Shown: piece after piece, positions 35,401-48,105 of the stretch | Layout of the letters: the number at the start of each line of letters is the position of its first letter | Position numbering within the stretch: the first letter of the stretch is position 1 | DNA from: Anseranas semipalmata | Taxonomy: Eukaryota; Chordata; Aves; Anseriformes; Anseranatidae | Assembly (NCBI GenBank): GCA_013399115.1 | Contig: VXAA01003385.1 | Span: forward strand, 20,476 to 84,475 | DNA length: 64,000 nucleotides | Reading direction: 5' to 3' | The notes under the pieces: generated by a model | What the model was told of the DNA's origin: nothing | Databases searched by the model: none | What the model saw: only the letters and a program-made list of their open reading frames with translations | Made by a program: the position numbers and the translations under genes

Positions 35401-38400
35401 TGCATGCTCCCCACTTCTACGTCCCACCAGGGAGCCACCAACAGCTGCGTCTATAGGGAGAAAGAGAGAAGGGGAACGAGTAGAAGTTACGGGGCCTTGT
35501 TGACTTGCAGCAGAAGAGAAGCCAGGGTTCAGGTAAATCGGTGCTTCCTAGGCAGGCTGTGAAGGGGAAGGAGCCCAGGCACTGCGTGACTCAGCACACC
35601 CACACGTGTCCGTCACATTCCCCGGTGCAGAGGACAACCTGGCCATGTCCCCGACATGTGGGCACACTCCTGGAGCATGGGCTTGTCCTTCTCACACAGC
35701 CAGAAGTTAAGCAGTTAAGAGGTCTGTGCATACCAGCAGGCCATAAACTATAAATTAGGCCATTAACCCTCAATATTGCTTCTGGTCACAGGAAGTTAAT
35801 AAGCTAAAAACTAGTATGAAGAGGAAGAACAAAGTACAGCCTTGTCTGCAAGGAATTAACTGCCCATGTGCTGATGAGTGCTGGGGATCTGGAGAGTTTT
35901 TTCGTAAAACTGGAGTCCAGAGATACTACTGCAGTTGTCCACACACAGCTGTACTGCAAGAGTTACTACAATAAGTGTAATCACATCACAGGCTATAGGG
36001 TTTTCCTCACCAATTTCAGCTTCAGAGACTCCCCCCCTTCAGGCATCCTCAGCCACCTGCCATGTTTTGCATGTTAGCTCTGAGAATCAGGGTGAGGAAG
36101 CTCTCCTGGCTGCTCAGATCCCAGTCCTTCCCACTGTGAGCTGCTCCACACGGCACGGGCTCAGCGCTGGATGCTGACGCTTGGGCTCACCCTACCTGGC
36201 TGGAAATACCCGAGACAACTTGCAAGGCAATTCAGGTCTTAGGCAGGCTGACTTCCCCTCCGGGACAGCTTCTCTGATCTCCTTGGGAGCCCATGTCCTA
36301 ACTGAGAAATCTGGGTACGGCACCTGTGTTTAGGTAAAATGAAGGGCTCAGGCATTGCTCTGGGGCCCATGCTGTGCAGCCGGCAGCACCGCGTCCTCTC
36401 CCTCGGCTGCACGCTCTGTGCTGCACGGCCTGGAGAAGGCGAGAGCTCCCAGCAGCCGGCTCACCGGGCAGTAGAGGTGTTTTAACAGCATCCCGAGCAG
36501 CAGCCCTTTCCAGCAGGACGCCTCCCTTAGTGGCACAAACTAGTTTAAAAGTAATTGGACCTGAAGAAAGAGTCATGTTGCAGAATAACTTGTTTGTTTG
36601 TTTGTTTTTCATCCATCTTTTTGCTTATCAGTTGATTTGCTGATCAGTTGACCGAAAAAAAATATATATTTTTTTTCCCCCACAAACTTTGCGTAGCAGC
36701 ACTAATTCCTTCTGGTCAGCTCTTTTTGAAAACAAAAATATTTTTTCGTAGTGACGTTACCCCAGTCACTTTTCTCGGAAAACAACACAGGATCCTGGAT
36801 TAATCAAATTATAATCAACAGCAGAGAAAAGGACTGTAGGTTTGCTCATCTCTTCCTATGTAATTAGGCATGATGAGTGCTTTGTGTTGCTTATCTCTAT
36901 GCCACAGGAAACAAAGAGCCGAGGCTCAGGGCAGCGACCCAGGGAGCTCATCAGGTTTCCTGGTTATTGAGTTTGCAGAGGTAGATCTTTGCACCCGGAA
37001 CCTGAACATCCCCCAAAGACACCAGACACTCGGCCTGACACACAGCAGTGAGAAAATGCCAAAAAAGGGCTGGTGTTGTTTTAGCACCACCGAGTGGACA
37101 AATAAGGGAAAAAAAGTTCATTTTTGAGACTCCGGATGGCCGGGTGTCCCTGGGCATGTGATGGCATGGGGCTGGCTGGGCTGGAGCCCCGAGGAGCACC
37201 AGCCACCCTGAGTCCCACGCTGTTGCTGTACGTCCCACATGTACCCCCTACAGCCCTTTTTCACATATTGGAAAAGACACCCGAGATTCCCATCTTTTGG
37301 GGATGTTTCCTGGGAACTCAGCTTGCAAACCCCCATGGCCACCAGCTCCCACACCAGGTCAGGATTCATACACCACTTGTGCTCCAAACCCTTCCCTATG
37401 TGGCATCTCAGCAGTAGCAACCCAGTGGCTACTTACAAAAATACCCTGATCATTTATTTCTCACCTGCAAGAGGTCTCAAGGACCTCAACACCCAATAGT
37501 TCTTATTAGTGACTTAATTGGTACTGCCTCACCCATGTTCTTCTTGTCATCCACTGATACCTCGGGAAACTTTCGGACCACTTGTCACCAAATCAGTCTG
37601 TTTTGTTACTCTGCATGTGGTCCCAGAGTCTGGAAAGTCACTCCTGAAAATGTTACGCCTGTAAATATGAACATAATATCTGTAATAAACAAATATAACA
37701 GTAATATAAAAACAAGCATAAAATCTGTAATTTGTAATGCGGAATTTCAGTTGCCTCAGAAACAGCCCAGACTCTACTTACTGTTTTCTGCCAGTTCTGT
37801 GCCTCCGCTGAAATCAATGCCCTGTTACGTCGATGAGTGAGTTGTTCCCTTAATCACAGGCCAAAAAAAAAAAAAAAAATCCTTGATGTAATGTTTCAAA
37901 GTGTTCCTTATACCCCAAGTGTTCTGGGGGGTTTGGGGCAGTAACTCTTGTGGGTGGCTGGACTTGAACAGCTTTTAATGCTGTTCAGAAAAGATATATG
38001 AAGACATGTAGCAGCTGTAGCTACATAAGAGCTGCTTTCCCCTGGCACCAGATAAGATAGTTTATTAAATTAGATAAAACTGCATTCATCCCCCACCCAC
38101 CTATATTCTCTATACTTTACTGTCATACTTCTGCGTAGAGCTTGGGCCAGCTCTGTCTCTTGTGACTTATCTGTTGTGGATCTATTATTTGGATTACGCT
38201 GCAGCGTAGAGAGCCCTTTGTGCTACTCCAAAAACACACGCGCTGTCTCTGCGCTGAAGAGTTTACAGCCGGCCGAGATAAGAGAGGGAGGAAATGAAAA
38301 CTGCCCAGCAGCAGGGCGGCTGCGATGGCCTGCAGCGTGCACAGGAGGGCCCGGGCCAGGGTCTCCGTGTCCTCTCTTACGGAGCTGGTGAGAAGCAGCC

Positions 38401-40894
38401 AGAGCTGGCCCCTGTCCGAGAGTGGGTCTGCGTGCCTGTGTAGGAGATGGAGAAAAGCAGAGGCAGCTCTCCCGAAAAGCACTGTATCAAATGTGAAAGC
38501 TTGGAGCAATGGTAAGCGTCCTTCAGGATACTTGACTGCGACTCTGCAGACAACAGAGCTGTCCTGGAACAAGCGCAGGCATGGACTACACATTTTCTGC
38601 AAATTCCACTTTTCATATCATGTTTGTTGCTTGCTTATCACATACAGCCTGCTTAAAATAGAAGCATTTAAGAAACTGCTGCCATCTTAGGCCCTCTTAG
38701 CTTTGAATGAAGGAGAAAAAAAAATCCCCTTCTGAAATTCAAAGGCGCCAACCTCTAGTTATTGCCAACCTTTGCTGCATACTTCCCCTCCTTCACCCCA
38801 CCCACACACGTCTGGAGATCGAGCAAGTGCTCAGGGCCAGCTCTGACAGTAGGTTTCTCAGCTGTTGGTAAGACATTTGAGCGCCTAAGTTCAAGTAAGG
38901 CAGCCAAAGACAACCAGAGTCTTGGATCTGAAGAAAGCAAGAAAGAGCCTGACTACTATTTTGCTTGTTACTAGCCTAATATTTCCAGCATTTATCTTGG
39001 AGGCCTGAATTCCACTCCCTGCCCTCGAGACCATTTCTGTTTTACCTGATAGCTGTCTTTGTTTGATAGTGAGCTGGTTTGGGAGAATCCACCTCCTGTC
39101 TGCCTGCCATTCTCCTGCACTAGATGAGGCAGTCATGTCCAGCACTCTCCAGTCCTTGGCTGCTTGACAGCCCAAGTATCCATAGGAAGACTGGGAAATG
39201 AATCACGTCATTATTCCAAGTTATCTATAACCTAGTAGTCTGGCCGTGTTGGTTATACTAGTTTAAATCCTTCAGAGTGAGGAGGGGATTCACACCAGGT
39301 ACAGCAGGCTACGAGGTCAGATGGACCAGCATGATGGCCCAGATGCCACTGCTGGGTCACCTCCTTCTGCTGATGGCACCAGTTTGCAGTCCGAAGAGCA
39401 CAACCTCTTACTTGCACATGGGTACTGCCACAACTCATAGGGCTGGAGACCTGAACACATGGGGACACAGAAATTACTCAAAATCAGTAAGAATATATTG
39501 TAAGTTTCTTCAATCACATGCAATATGCCCTATTGTGACAACCTCTACCAACTTGTCTTTTCTAAAATAAGATTGAGCCTTTCTTCCTCTGAGCCGAAAT
39601 AAAGCAAGGCAGTGAGAACCCTGAAACACAAAATTTTAAGCTATGAACTTCTTGCCGGTTCATTCCAAGTAGCTTTGCACCAAACAGCTTAGTATCAGGT
39701 AGCTCTTACTCTTCGTGTTGGCGTTTTGGATCCCTCTGAGATCAGCTGAGTCCTCCTAATGTTGCACACAGGGAAGGTGGGTACCTATCACAGGGTCCAG
39801 CTTCCCTTCCACGTGGGAAGCTCCTTAAAGTCCAGCTTTGCAACATTCAATTTGTAAGCACATAAATCATCTTTTACATCTGGTTCTCAACATCTGGGAG
39901 ATCTATTACGAAGCTTGTTTAGAAAGCATATTTGATCTAAGTTCTGGCTGGAGCACAGTGTCTGCATTTCATCTCTCCTCATCCTGCATTGCCCAGCTGT
40001 TTGTGTACCAGCTTTCTGTGTAAACAAACCTGCTCCTGCCTGATTCATTCAGCAGTTTCAAAACCCGGCATCTGTGACCTTGCAATTCCCAGGCCTCCCT
40101 TGGAACAAGGCTGATTAAAGGATAGCTTGTAGTACCCCACAGCTGTCTCAGTACTTCACAGCAATGGGAAAAGGAATACAGAAAACGAGGACCACAAAGT
40201 CATTTGAATACAATGAAATATTGTTCCAGCTCACTCAGCTGTGGCAATGACATTAAGGAAACCAAAGAGTTTGGTCTCTAGCTTTTCATACTAGGAGTAG
40301 GAAGGCTTTTAAAAGCACAGATACAGTACATCGCTTGGGTCTCCCTTGTCCCTGCTGCCACGTGGCTGGCTCAGGCCCTCAGTCTGGTTTACATATGGCA
40401 GGACTTTTTGGAGTTGTAGCAAGGTGTTTTATTTCCCTGCTGAACTTCAATGGAAAATACAGCCTAGAGAGCTAAACCCGGCTGGCTTAGCAGCACCCAC
40501 TGTCTCCTCGTCCCTTTCCTCCTTCTGGAGACCTGCTTGTCACCTGGTCCCTTCTTTGGGCCCTGATGGTCCCCAGGAGGCACCAATGAGCAATTAACCA
40601 TTCTCCTTCAGAGCCTACAGAGCTGCTTCTCATGAGCACCAGCCAATGTCAGGGTAACAGAAAACAGACATGGGAAGGAAACAAGAAGACACATGGCAGA
40701 TGGCTTCCCACACCCCCTGTGCACCACAGATTCCTACCAGCGCACATCCCTCCAACATGCCGTACAACCTACCAGACCACCCCACGCCACCACATACACC
40801 TTCTCCAGAAGACAGGGAGTGAGGAAAGCAGAAATGTAAAGCAAGTAAAGAGAGTTTTGAATCATACATAGTATGATTCATAAAAGTTATTTAA
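32438..40894. other. Intergenic, no gene recognised
   Basis: This 8.5 kb holds only short unsupported frames. A 9-bp hairpin (GTACCTTCT, loop AGC, AGAAGGTAC) sits at 33916-33936. A GC-rich patch lies at about 36350-36530 and moderately GC-rich DNA at 35.0-35.7 kb. A-runs occur near 33606 and 37862. Confidence 0.5.
40858..40880. repeat. Perfect 10-bp inverted repeat
   Basis: TGAATCATAC, ATA, GTATGATTCA: perfect 10-bp arms with a 3-nt loop, 15 bp before the 5' truncation point of a CR1. Confidence 0.9.
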
Positions 40895-41216
40895 AGGGAG
40901 CCTACAGGAAAGATGGGGAGTGACTCTTTATCAGGGAGTGTAGTGACAGGACAAAGCATAACGGTTTTAAACTGAAAGAGGGTAGGTTCAGATTAGATAT
41001 TCAGAAGAAATTCTTTACTCAGAGGGTGGTGAGGCACTGGAACAGGCTGCCCAGATAAGCTGTGGATGCCCCATCCCTAGAAGTGCTCAAGGCCAGGCTG
41101 GATGGGGCTTTGGGCAACCTGGTATAGTGGGAGGTGTCCCTGCCCATGGCAGAGGTGTGGAACCAGATGGTCTGTAAATCCCTTCCAACCTAAACCATTC
41201 TATGGTTCTGTGATTC
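40895..41216 (+). mobile_element. CR1 LINE 3' fragment, sense
   Basis: This 320-bp copy begins gggagcctacaggaaagatg and carries the diagnostic ggttttaaactgaaagaggg and gaggcactggaacaggctgc. It ends in about 2.5 copies of the terminal octamer (attctatg, gttctgtg, attc). It is 5'-truncated and its ORF end is decayed. Confidence 0.95.
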
Positions 41217-44200
41217 GAAGTAAAACTTCGATTTTCCTACTGTTCTGATAGTTCCATTTCAGGCACCTCTACAATGACACCTGCAAACTGTCTCTGCAGC
41301 AGGACTCAACAGCTGCGTGAAGGCAAACGCCTCTTCGGTGAGGTGTGTTCTGTCTTCTCAAAGTTCATGGGAAAAGAGAGATTTTCACTTATACAAAACG
41401 CAGGCAATTGAACCGATCAGCAGATTGTAAGTTAGTTTAACAGCAAATTACGTAAACAAGCCTGCTATTAAAACGCAATAGGCTATTTTCAAAACAAATG
41501 TTCCTTTTTAACATCTGCAGTAGGTGGAACAGTTCACATCCCAGTGAGGAAAACGTTTTCCTGTTGGGTAACAGAGATGTTCATTAGCATCACTGTGATT
41601 AAGCTGCTGGGGTTAGTTAGCAGCTGGATAACTGCACATCACAGGGCTTCAGCACCATTAAGAAGGCGCCAACTATTTAGGTAACTTAAAGTGCTCTCCA
41701 GTCACACCCATAGTTAATCTTGGTCTGAAGCATTACAGATGCAAAATCTGGGGGTTCATAACGTTCAGTGTGTGAAGTACCTTGAGCTACCACAAAATTG
41801 TGCCTGGATGTTTTTTTTTTAATTATTATTGTTTTTTTTTTTTTCAGGAAGATTGTGCTCTACATTGAGTAACCATTCATTGAGGGAAGCCCCGCAGCCT
41901 GAGTTGTGCAAGACATTGGGTTAGGTTAACAAAGCTCTCTCCCAGATTTCCAACTGCAAAACGGCTGAATCCGTCCCACAACTGGCTGGGCACGATTTTA
42001 CCCCCCTGTGAATCTAAGGAAATCTAAGCAAGAGTGGGCTGAGCAAGCGGGCCTGTGAATAGTTCCCACTGCTTAGCTGGCAAGCAACATGCTCTCGTAA
42101 ATGTGCCATTCATATCTGGTAGCTTATTTTTAATCTTGCATCTAGAGATTGTACAAATGAAATGTGTGAGATTCAGTGCCCACAGATGTGAGTTATAGAC
42201 TGTTGCTGTTTTGTTTTCCTAAGTTGGCTTTATCTGAAGCTCATTTCTATGCTAAATTGTAAGTTAATACTTCTTCCTTGCTTCTCACATGGGTATTTTC
42301 TGCAGTGTTAGCAGTGTAAAAAAACAATCATTACTACATAAGCAGTGAGGGAAATGAAGCATGTATTAGTGCTTCTGATTTGGGGAACAGAATAAATTTT
42401 AGTAGGGGTCTCTTGGAGATGGAGCTGTTATAAGCTAAGATGTCCTAAGATGTCCATGATTTTTTGCAACTGATTTTTTTTTTTTTGCCTTCTTCTAATT
42501 TAAATAATGGCTCATGATCAGGAAATGGCTTTACATAAACTGTCCACTGAGAGACAGTATCAAAAATATTAATGTATTCAGGATCACATGCATTTGTAGA
42601 TTTATCTCCTTTTTGTAACACTTTTAAAACAAAACCCGATTATTCTAAACTGAGTTGAATAAACCATTTCAGAGATGAATATTAGCAGAATGAGGAGAAA
42701 AGAGCAAAGGACAAGGGACCCCAGATACGTATTTAACAGAAAGCTGAAACTGGAGAGTTGAGAGAAGAATATGAGAGCACTCTTCCAGATGGCAGGAACT
42801 GCAGAGGAGAAAGAGCATGACGGTAAGAAGCAAGGAAGGGAAGCTCATGATGGATGTAGTAGGATGAGAACAGACACTTTGACGCACGCATCCAACTCTT
42901 TGGGTTACGTAAAAATTATCTTTACCATTTATGCACTTCCCTCTTTTCTTGCCAGGTGATGCATATTACAGATAGAGTTGGTAGCACTGCTTGTAATTAC
43001 CGCCGCCTGACAGTTCTCGTTATAAGATTCTGCTTTCGGTTGCTCATGAGTTTGTTAGATGTTACTCATCCAGGCTGAAATGTCTTCTGCCAAGGACTGG
43101 CCTCGGGCTGATTCTTTCCTCCTCCATTTTCTTTCAGGAGGAGGGAAGGGGAGGGCAGTTTCAGTAAAAATGGTTCTGTGGTTTTCAGGGCAAGATTAGG
43201 CAACCATTTATTTGAGCAAGAGCTTGAAATTTGGCAAAAGGCGGGGAGGTCACCCTGATGCCAGAAGACGTAGCCAAGTTATAAATGTGTTTTTAAAAAG
43301 CCTTAGCTCATGTACTTCAGCAGGGACTTGTCAGCTCGGCAGATAGGCTTGCAGAGGGCTGTGCCAGCACAGGGCGCGCTCCATCCCCTGCCAGCTTCCA
43401 GCCCCCGGCAGGGCTGTCCCCAGAGGGCAGCAGAGCTGGCCACCACGGGCCACTGCTGGCCACCAGCCTGGAGCAGGGGCAGCTGTGTCCCTCCAGGGAT
43501 GGGGCTGCAGCTGAGCTGGGGGGCTTGAGGCTCAAAGGCTGCTGGGGGGTGGGAGCAGGGAATCGGGGCTGAATTAGTGAGGTAAACAGGTGCTTGATTA
43601 CAACCCAGTGAGAGCAAAACCGCCACGAAACAGGTAACGGGGAAGGTAAACACCAGTGTCCCCACCTAGCAAAGAGCCCAGGACCCGAAGCGGAGTGGGT
43701 GACTGGTGGGACAAGAGGAGCAGGGTGGTCAGGAGGAGGAGGAAGGAGAACAGCGAGAAGCGGGAAGAAACCAGTCTCGGTGGTAGCTATCATGTCCTCT
43801 CCAGAGCCCGGAGCAGAGCCGAGGCCATCCCCAATCCTCTGTTACCAGCAGAAATCCGGAAGGTCACTGGCACGCGTGGCTCCTCCTGCTTGCCAGGGCC
43901 GCATGCCCAGGATGACAACATGTTACTCCTGTTCCTTGATGAGGCCTAAATCTTTGATTCTCCACCAGGGACAGGCATTAGCGCTTCTCCCTGGTGGAGC
44001 ACCACCACTTGGGATCAGGGCAGGCTTCTCTGCCGCCTGTCGTGCACGCTGTCCCCTAACACTGCGGTGGCGATGAGAAGAGCAGACTAGCTGTCGCTGT
44101 TTTCCCTTCCTTGCTTGGTGGGGAAGGAAGAGCGGCGGCTGCCAGGCTGGGCTGCACAGAGTTGATAAAGGCCCTAACGCCACGTGTTGCTGCCGACCCT

Positions 44201-45285
44201 GACGCACAACGCAGGGCAGTTGTGGAGGAAGAACCTGGAGAAAGGCGAGAAGCAATGGCCAGTAACTGCATCGTTTCCCACATGTCCTAATGAGCTCTCT
44301 CTTCCCCAGCCAAGTCACCACCCTCACACCGCGCCAGATCCTCACCCCAATATTTTCGATCCAGCCCCCGTATCATCTGAATATCCCAGCATCCTCCCAA
44401 TTAGTCAACCCTGGTGACAGCACCCCAGAACCCTTCTAGCTCCTGCATTAACCCTGTCATTCTGCAGCCTCTACACAGTTCATGCCCCTGTCATCCCCAA
44501 TAACCCTGCTCAATTCTGTGTAATCCGTATCGCCCCAAATGATGTTCCTGCAACAGCTCCCTCATCCCTGCTGCTGCCCAAGTCTCCAAGGTCTAGGTCC
44601 CAGTATTATCCTGCTATAATCCTTTCTCCAGCTGCCTTCTTAATTCGTGCTCAAGGATGGCCTTATTGTCCTTCAAACCAGCATTGACGGTTTCTAGGAG
44701 GACCCTACATGGCCAGCTTGCCAGCAAGGGCTGGCTCAGCAGCAACACTCTTGGCCAGCCAATGCCATCAGCATACAACTGTGCAATACCACCTAGTGGT
44801 GTGAGCTTGGATCTCAAACTATGGTGTAGGAGTCAACTCCTATCACAGTTAGGCACAGAAATGCCACACTGGTAAGCAATGTTGAAAAGAAGGAATAAGG
44901 GAAAGTTCCAGGAATGATTTTTCCACAATCTCCTCCCTTGTTCCTAGAAAATGCTGTTCTCAACCAAGCATTGCTTAGAATAGATGTGTGACATCTTTTG
45001 TTGAGGTCACTATGTTCCAATTTGATCCACCTCACCTGAATAGGTTGACAATTGTAGAGATGAGAGCACAGATGAGATTACAGCATTAGGCACTGGAGAA
45101 GTACAGGGTGTGCTCATACCTGGAAATCTCTGGGCAGTTTTCTCCATCAGAAATGATGGTGTAGAAATGGAAAGGTTCAAAGAAGGACAACAAAGTGACG
45201 GAGGCTGTGGACCAATTTCACAGAGAGGGCACTTAAGCAAGCTAGTTTTTCATTGCAAAAATAGAAAGAACTAAGGAGAAAGTGC
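41217..45285. other. Intergenic, no gene recognised
   Basis: 41.4-42.6 kb is AT-rich unique DNA, and 43.3-44.5 kb is GC-richer with overlapping frames on both strands but no splice or homology support. T-runs occur at 41811-41844 and 42475. Confidence 0.5.
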
Positions 45286-45357
45286 TAATAAAAATAAATA
45301 AAAATAGTAATAATAAAAATAAAAATAATAAAAATAAAAATAGTAATAATAAAAATT
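45286..45357 (+). repeat. (AATAA/AAT)n A-rich simple repeat
   Basis: About 70 bp of irregular AAT, AAAAT and AGTAATAAT units. A single ambiguous base (N) follows at 45382. Confidence 0.9.
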
Positions 45358-45781
45358 AGTGAGGAAGAGGGGCCTGGGGTCNAGTGGTAGGAAGAAAGCA
45401 GACAGGAAACAATTACTCACCTTCTCTTCTGACGCAAAAAGCATGACATCAGATGAAATGGGCAGGGACCAGGTTCAAAACATGTAAGAGGCAATGGCTA
45501 TTTGCACAACATTTAATTAGGCAAAGAACTGTGTAACTCTTTGCACATGATGTAGGAAATACTGAAATGTTTGCCGTGTGTCAGGAAGCGTTCAGGGCTC
45601 CCACACCCTACCTCCAGAGCACAGTCCATGGTAACACGTCCACACTCTGTACCTCTCACGCTGTGCGCCGTCCTGTGCTTGCGGCCCTGCTGCTGGCGAT
45701 GGGGCACCAGCATCGCAGAGCTGTGCTCCGAGATGTGCAGCTGTTCCCAGGGACGCTGGGAGGGTTTGTTTGTTTTAAACA

Positions 45782-45801
45782 TTTCGTATTTAAATACGAA
45801 A
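45782..45801. repeat. 20-bp perfect palindrome
   Basis: TTTCGTATTT is followed without spacer by AAATACGAAA. The CpG in each arm is unusual for such AT-rich DNA. Confidence 0.9.
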
Positions 45802-46898
45802 CAGAATTCAGAAACCAACACAAAGCCTACAAAGCTATATACATAAATAGATCTAAATAATTTTTTTTTTCCAATTGTCCTAAAAGTTTTACAGTAGTGG
45901 GAAACTCCAAGAATGATTTTCATTGTGCAATGACACAAGGAGATCTGAAATACCATTATCTTTCAAAAATTAATCTTGGCTCCAAAGCTCTTTTGCATAG
46001 TATAGGTTGGTTGCTCATTCGCTGAATATTTTCAGTGTGTGCTTCTGTAGGGAAAATGATTTGTAGCCATATTTATTTGAAGATTATATTACAGTGACTA
46101 AGCATAAATAATGTGTGTGAGGAGGCAGCGTAGAATTGCCTGGCAACCTTCAGTCTGTCATTCCCACGGCTGCTAATTTGGCAATCTTAACATCGCTCTT
46201 TGCTTAGGACAAATTATAAACCAAATAATCCTGAGGTAAGTCTTTCATTGCTTTTCAATTCCATTCAAGTCCCAGGTGCTGTCAAAGTGCTAAAGTTCCA
46301 GTCGATACGGCTTTTCATACTGAAAAATCTTCTGTGCTTAGTTTAAAATGGAGCTGTCACATCTCTGGTGGCAACAGGGGTGATGGTTTTCACAAAGATA
46401 TCAAAATCTACTGAAACTTCTCGAGGTCTCCCTGGAAATTTCCACGTGGAGACAAGGCTGTTGAGGTGCAACGAGTTGCCCCACATCCAGCGTCAGACTC
46501 TCCGGAGGCTGACAGAGGACCCCTCTGGCGCTGGTGGCCGAGCAGCTGAGGTGGTGCTGAGCAAGAGCCGCGAGGAACAGGAACCACCACGTAGCCAAGT
46601 GCATCGTCTCCTCTCGGAGGTGCTTCGGTGCTTCCAAAGGCTCTTCCTTCCCTTTGTACATGGGCAGGCAGTGGTGTGCCTGGGAGTTAAGAGGAGAGCA
46701 GGCCTCCTAAGGGTCTCCAGCGGTTAATTCTCTCGTTCTTCAAGTCCGAGTGAACAACCAGAGGGCAGGAGGAAACTGAGCCCACTCTGGGGACAGGCAA
46801 CAGCTGGAGATCCAGTGGAAGCTGCCAGAGAGATTTCTTCCTTATTTACTACTGCAAAACAAAATACAATTACCAAAGATTTGTTTAATCTATCACAA

Positions 46899-46927
46899 NN
46901 NNNNNNNNNNNNNNNNNNNNNNNNNNN
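46899..46927. other. Assembly gap, 29 N
   Basis: A run of 29 N. Its odd length suggests an estimated gap size. Confidence 0.99.
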
Positions 46928-48021
46928 AAATCCATTGACCTAGAAGGTTGATACTTTTCTTTGTATCCGTACAAATGACACACTTTTTGTTGTTTGTGCA
47001 CCGAAGGCATGAAAGTTTTCACAATTAAGAAAAGCTAAAGTAACCACAGTAAATTTGTAAGTATGTACCATAAGCAAAATAAAAATAGCTTAGGATGCCA
47101 GAATCATTCCAAAGCAAACACAACCTAAAAATAATAAAGCTAAATTTAAATTTAACAGAAATCAAATATATTAGGGTCCAGAAAATATTAAGCTAAAAAA
47201 AAAAAAAAATCTCTACTTTGATTCTTTAAAGAGTTATTTCAGGATCATAAACACAACTCAGATTTATATTGAGCTGCAATTTTTTGGATGTCTTACCTAT
47301 ATATTATCTTCTGTTTGAGGTCTTGGCTTTTAGATGTTCAACCCTGTCCATTTAACATTGACATTTCCAATTGACTGTTATGGCTAGATTTTTCTTCTAG
47401 GAGGAAAACTATGGAGGACAAAGGCAATTCTTCAATTTAAGATATAGTGAGTTCAAAAGTTGAGCACTGCTCTGCATAAGAGAATTTTGGTTGAATAATG
47501 AATTTTTAAAACAACACTGAGAGACGTATGCTGCCATTTACTTTCCCCTTGGTAAAACTAACATTCAAGGAAGTAAATGTAATCTTTGATGGGAATTTCT
47601 TCTGGCTTCCAAAACATCAGCAAGAGGATACTCAGGCTGTACATTTCAGGCCTGTGCGGATGTATGACCTTTATTTGAATGGTTGCTGCCAATAGTCCTC
47701 TGAAAAGCACCAGAGTTTTTGAATTGCTGTTGGGGGTCATCTTACTCAGCTGGGGGGCCACGCTTTGGTGGATACACCAGCTATCCTGCTGCTATGGATG
47801 GTGTGTTTCCTTTTTCTTCTGTATGTGGGCAGCCAATGTGAACTCCATCTGTTACAAAGTTAGACATTACGTTTTTTTGTTTTTTTCTTTCCTGGGAGAC
47901 AGATTTTATTCATCTCGTAATTGTCCAAACAGGTGGGATGAGGGGGTAATCCTGCTTGATGGATGGATGGATGAAGGGAGGGGAAAGACGACCGCTTAGG
48001 ATAGGACTGGCTGCATCCATT

Positions 48022-48105
48022 TCATAGAATCATAGAATATCCCGAGTTGGAAGGGACCCACAAGGATCATCCAGTCCAACTCCTACTTTCAAACCAACTC
48101 CAACT
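48022..48105 (-). mobile_element. CR1 LINE 3' stub
   Basis: On + it reads tcatagaatcatagaatatc, then gttggaagggacccacaagg and atcatccagtccaactcct. This is the reverse complement of a CR1 3' end with its octamer repeat. Only about 80 bp survive. Confidence 0.88.

Larger units (their letters stand above)
45358..48021. other. Intergenic, no gene recognised
   Basis: No exon or known repeat is seen. It holds a 20-bp perfect palindrome at 45782-45801 and a 29-N gap at 46899-46927. Confidence 0.5.

Noticed and set aside
38123..38602. 159-codon frame on the minus strand
   Set aside because: No recognised similarity, and the overlapping plus-strand frame is equally open.
43300..44420. GC-rich stretch with overlapping frames of 100-158 codons on both strands
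   Set aside because: Both strands are open at once, there is no domain, and no splice-consistent model could be built; it is best read as GC-rich intergenic DNA.
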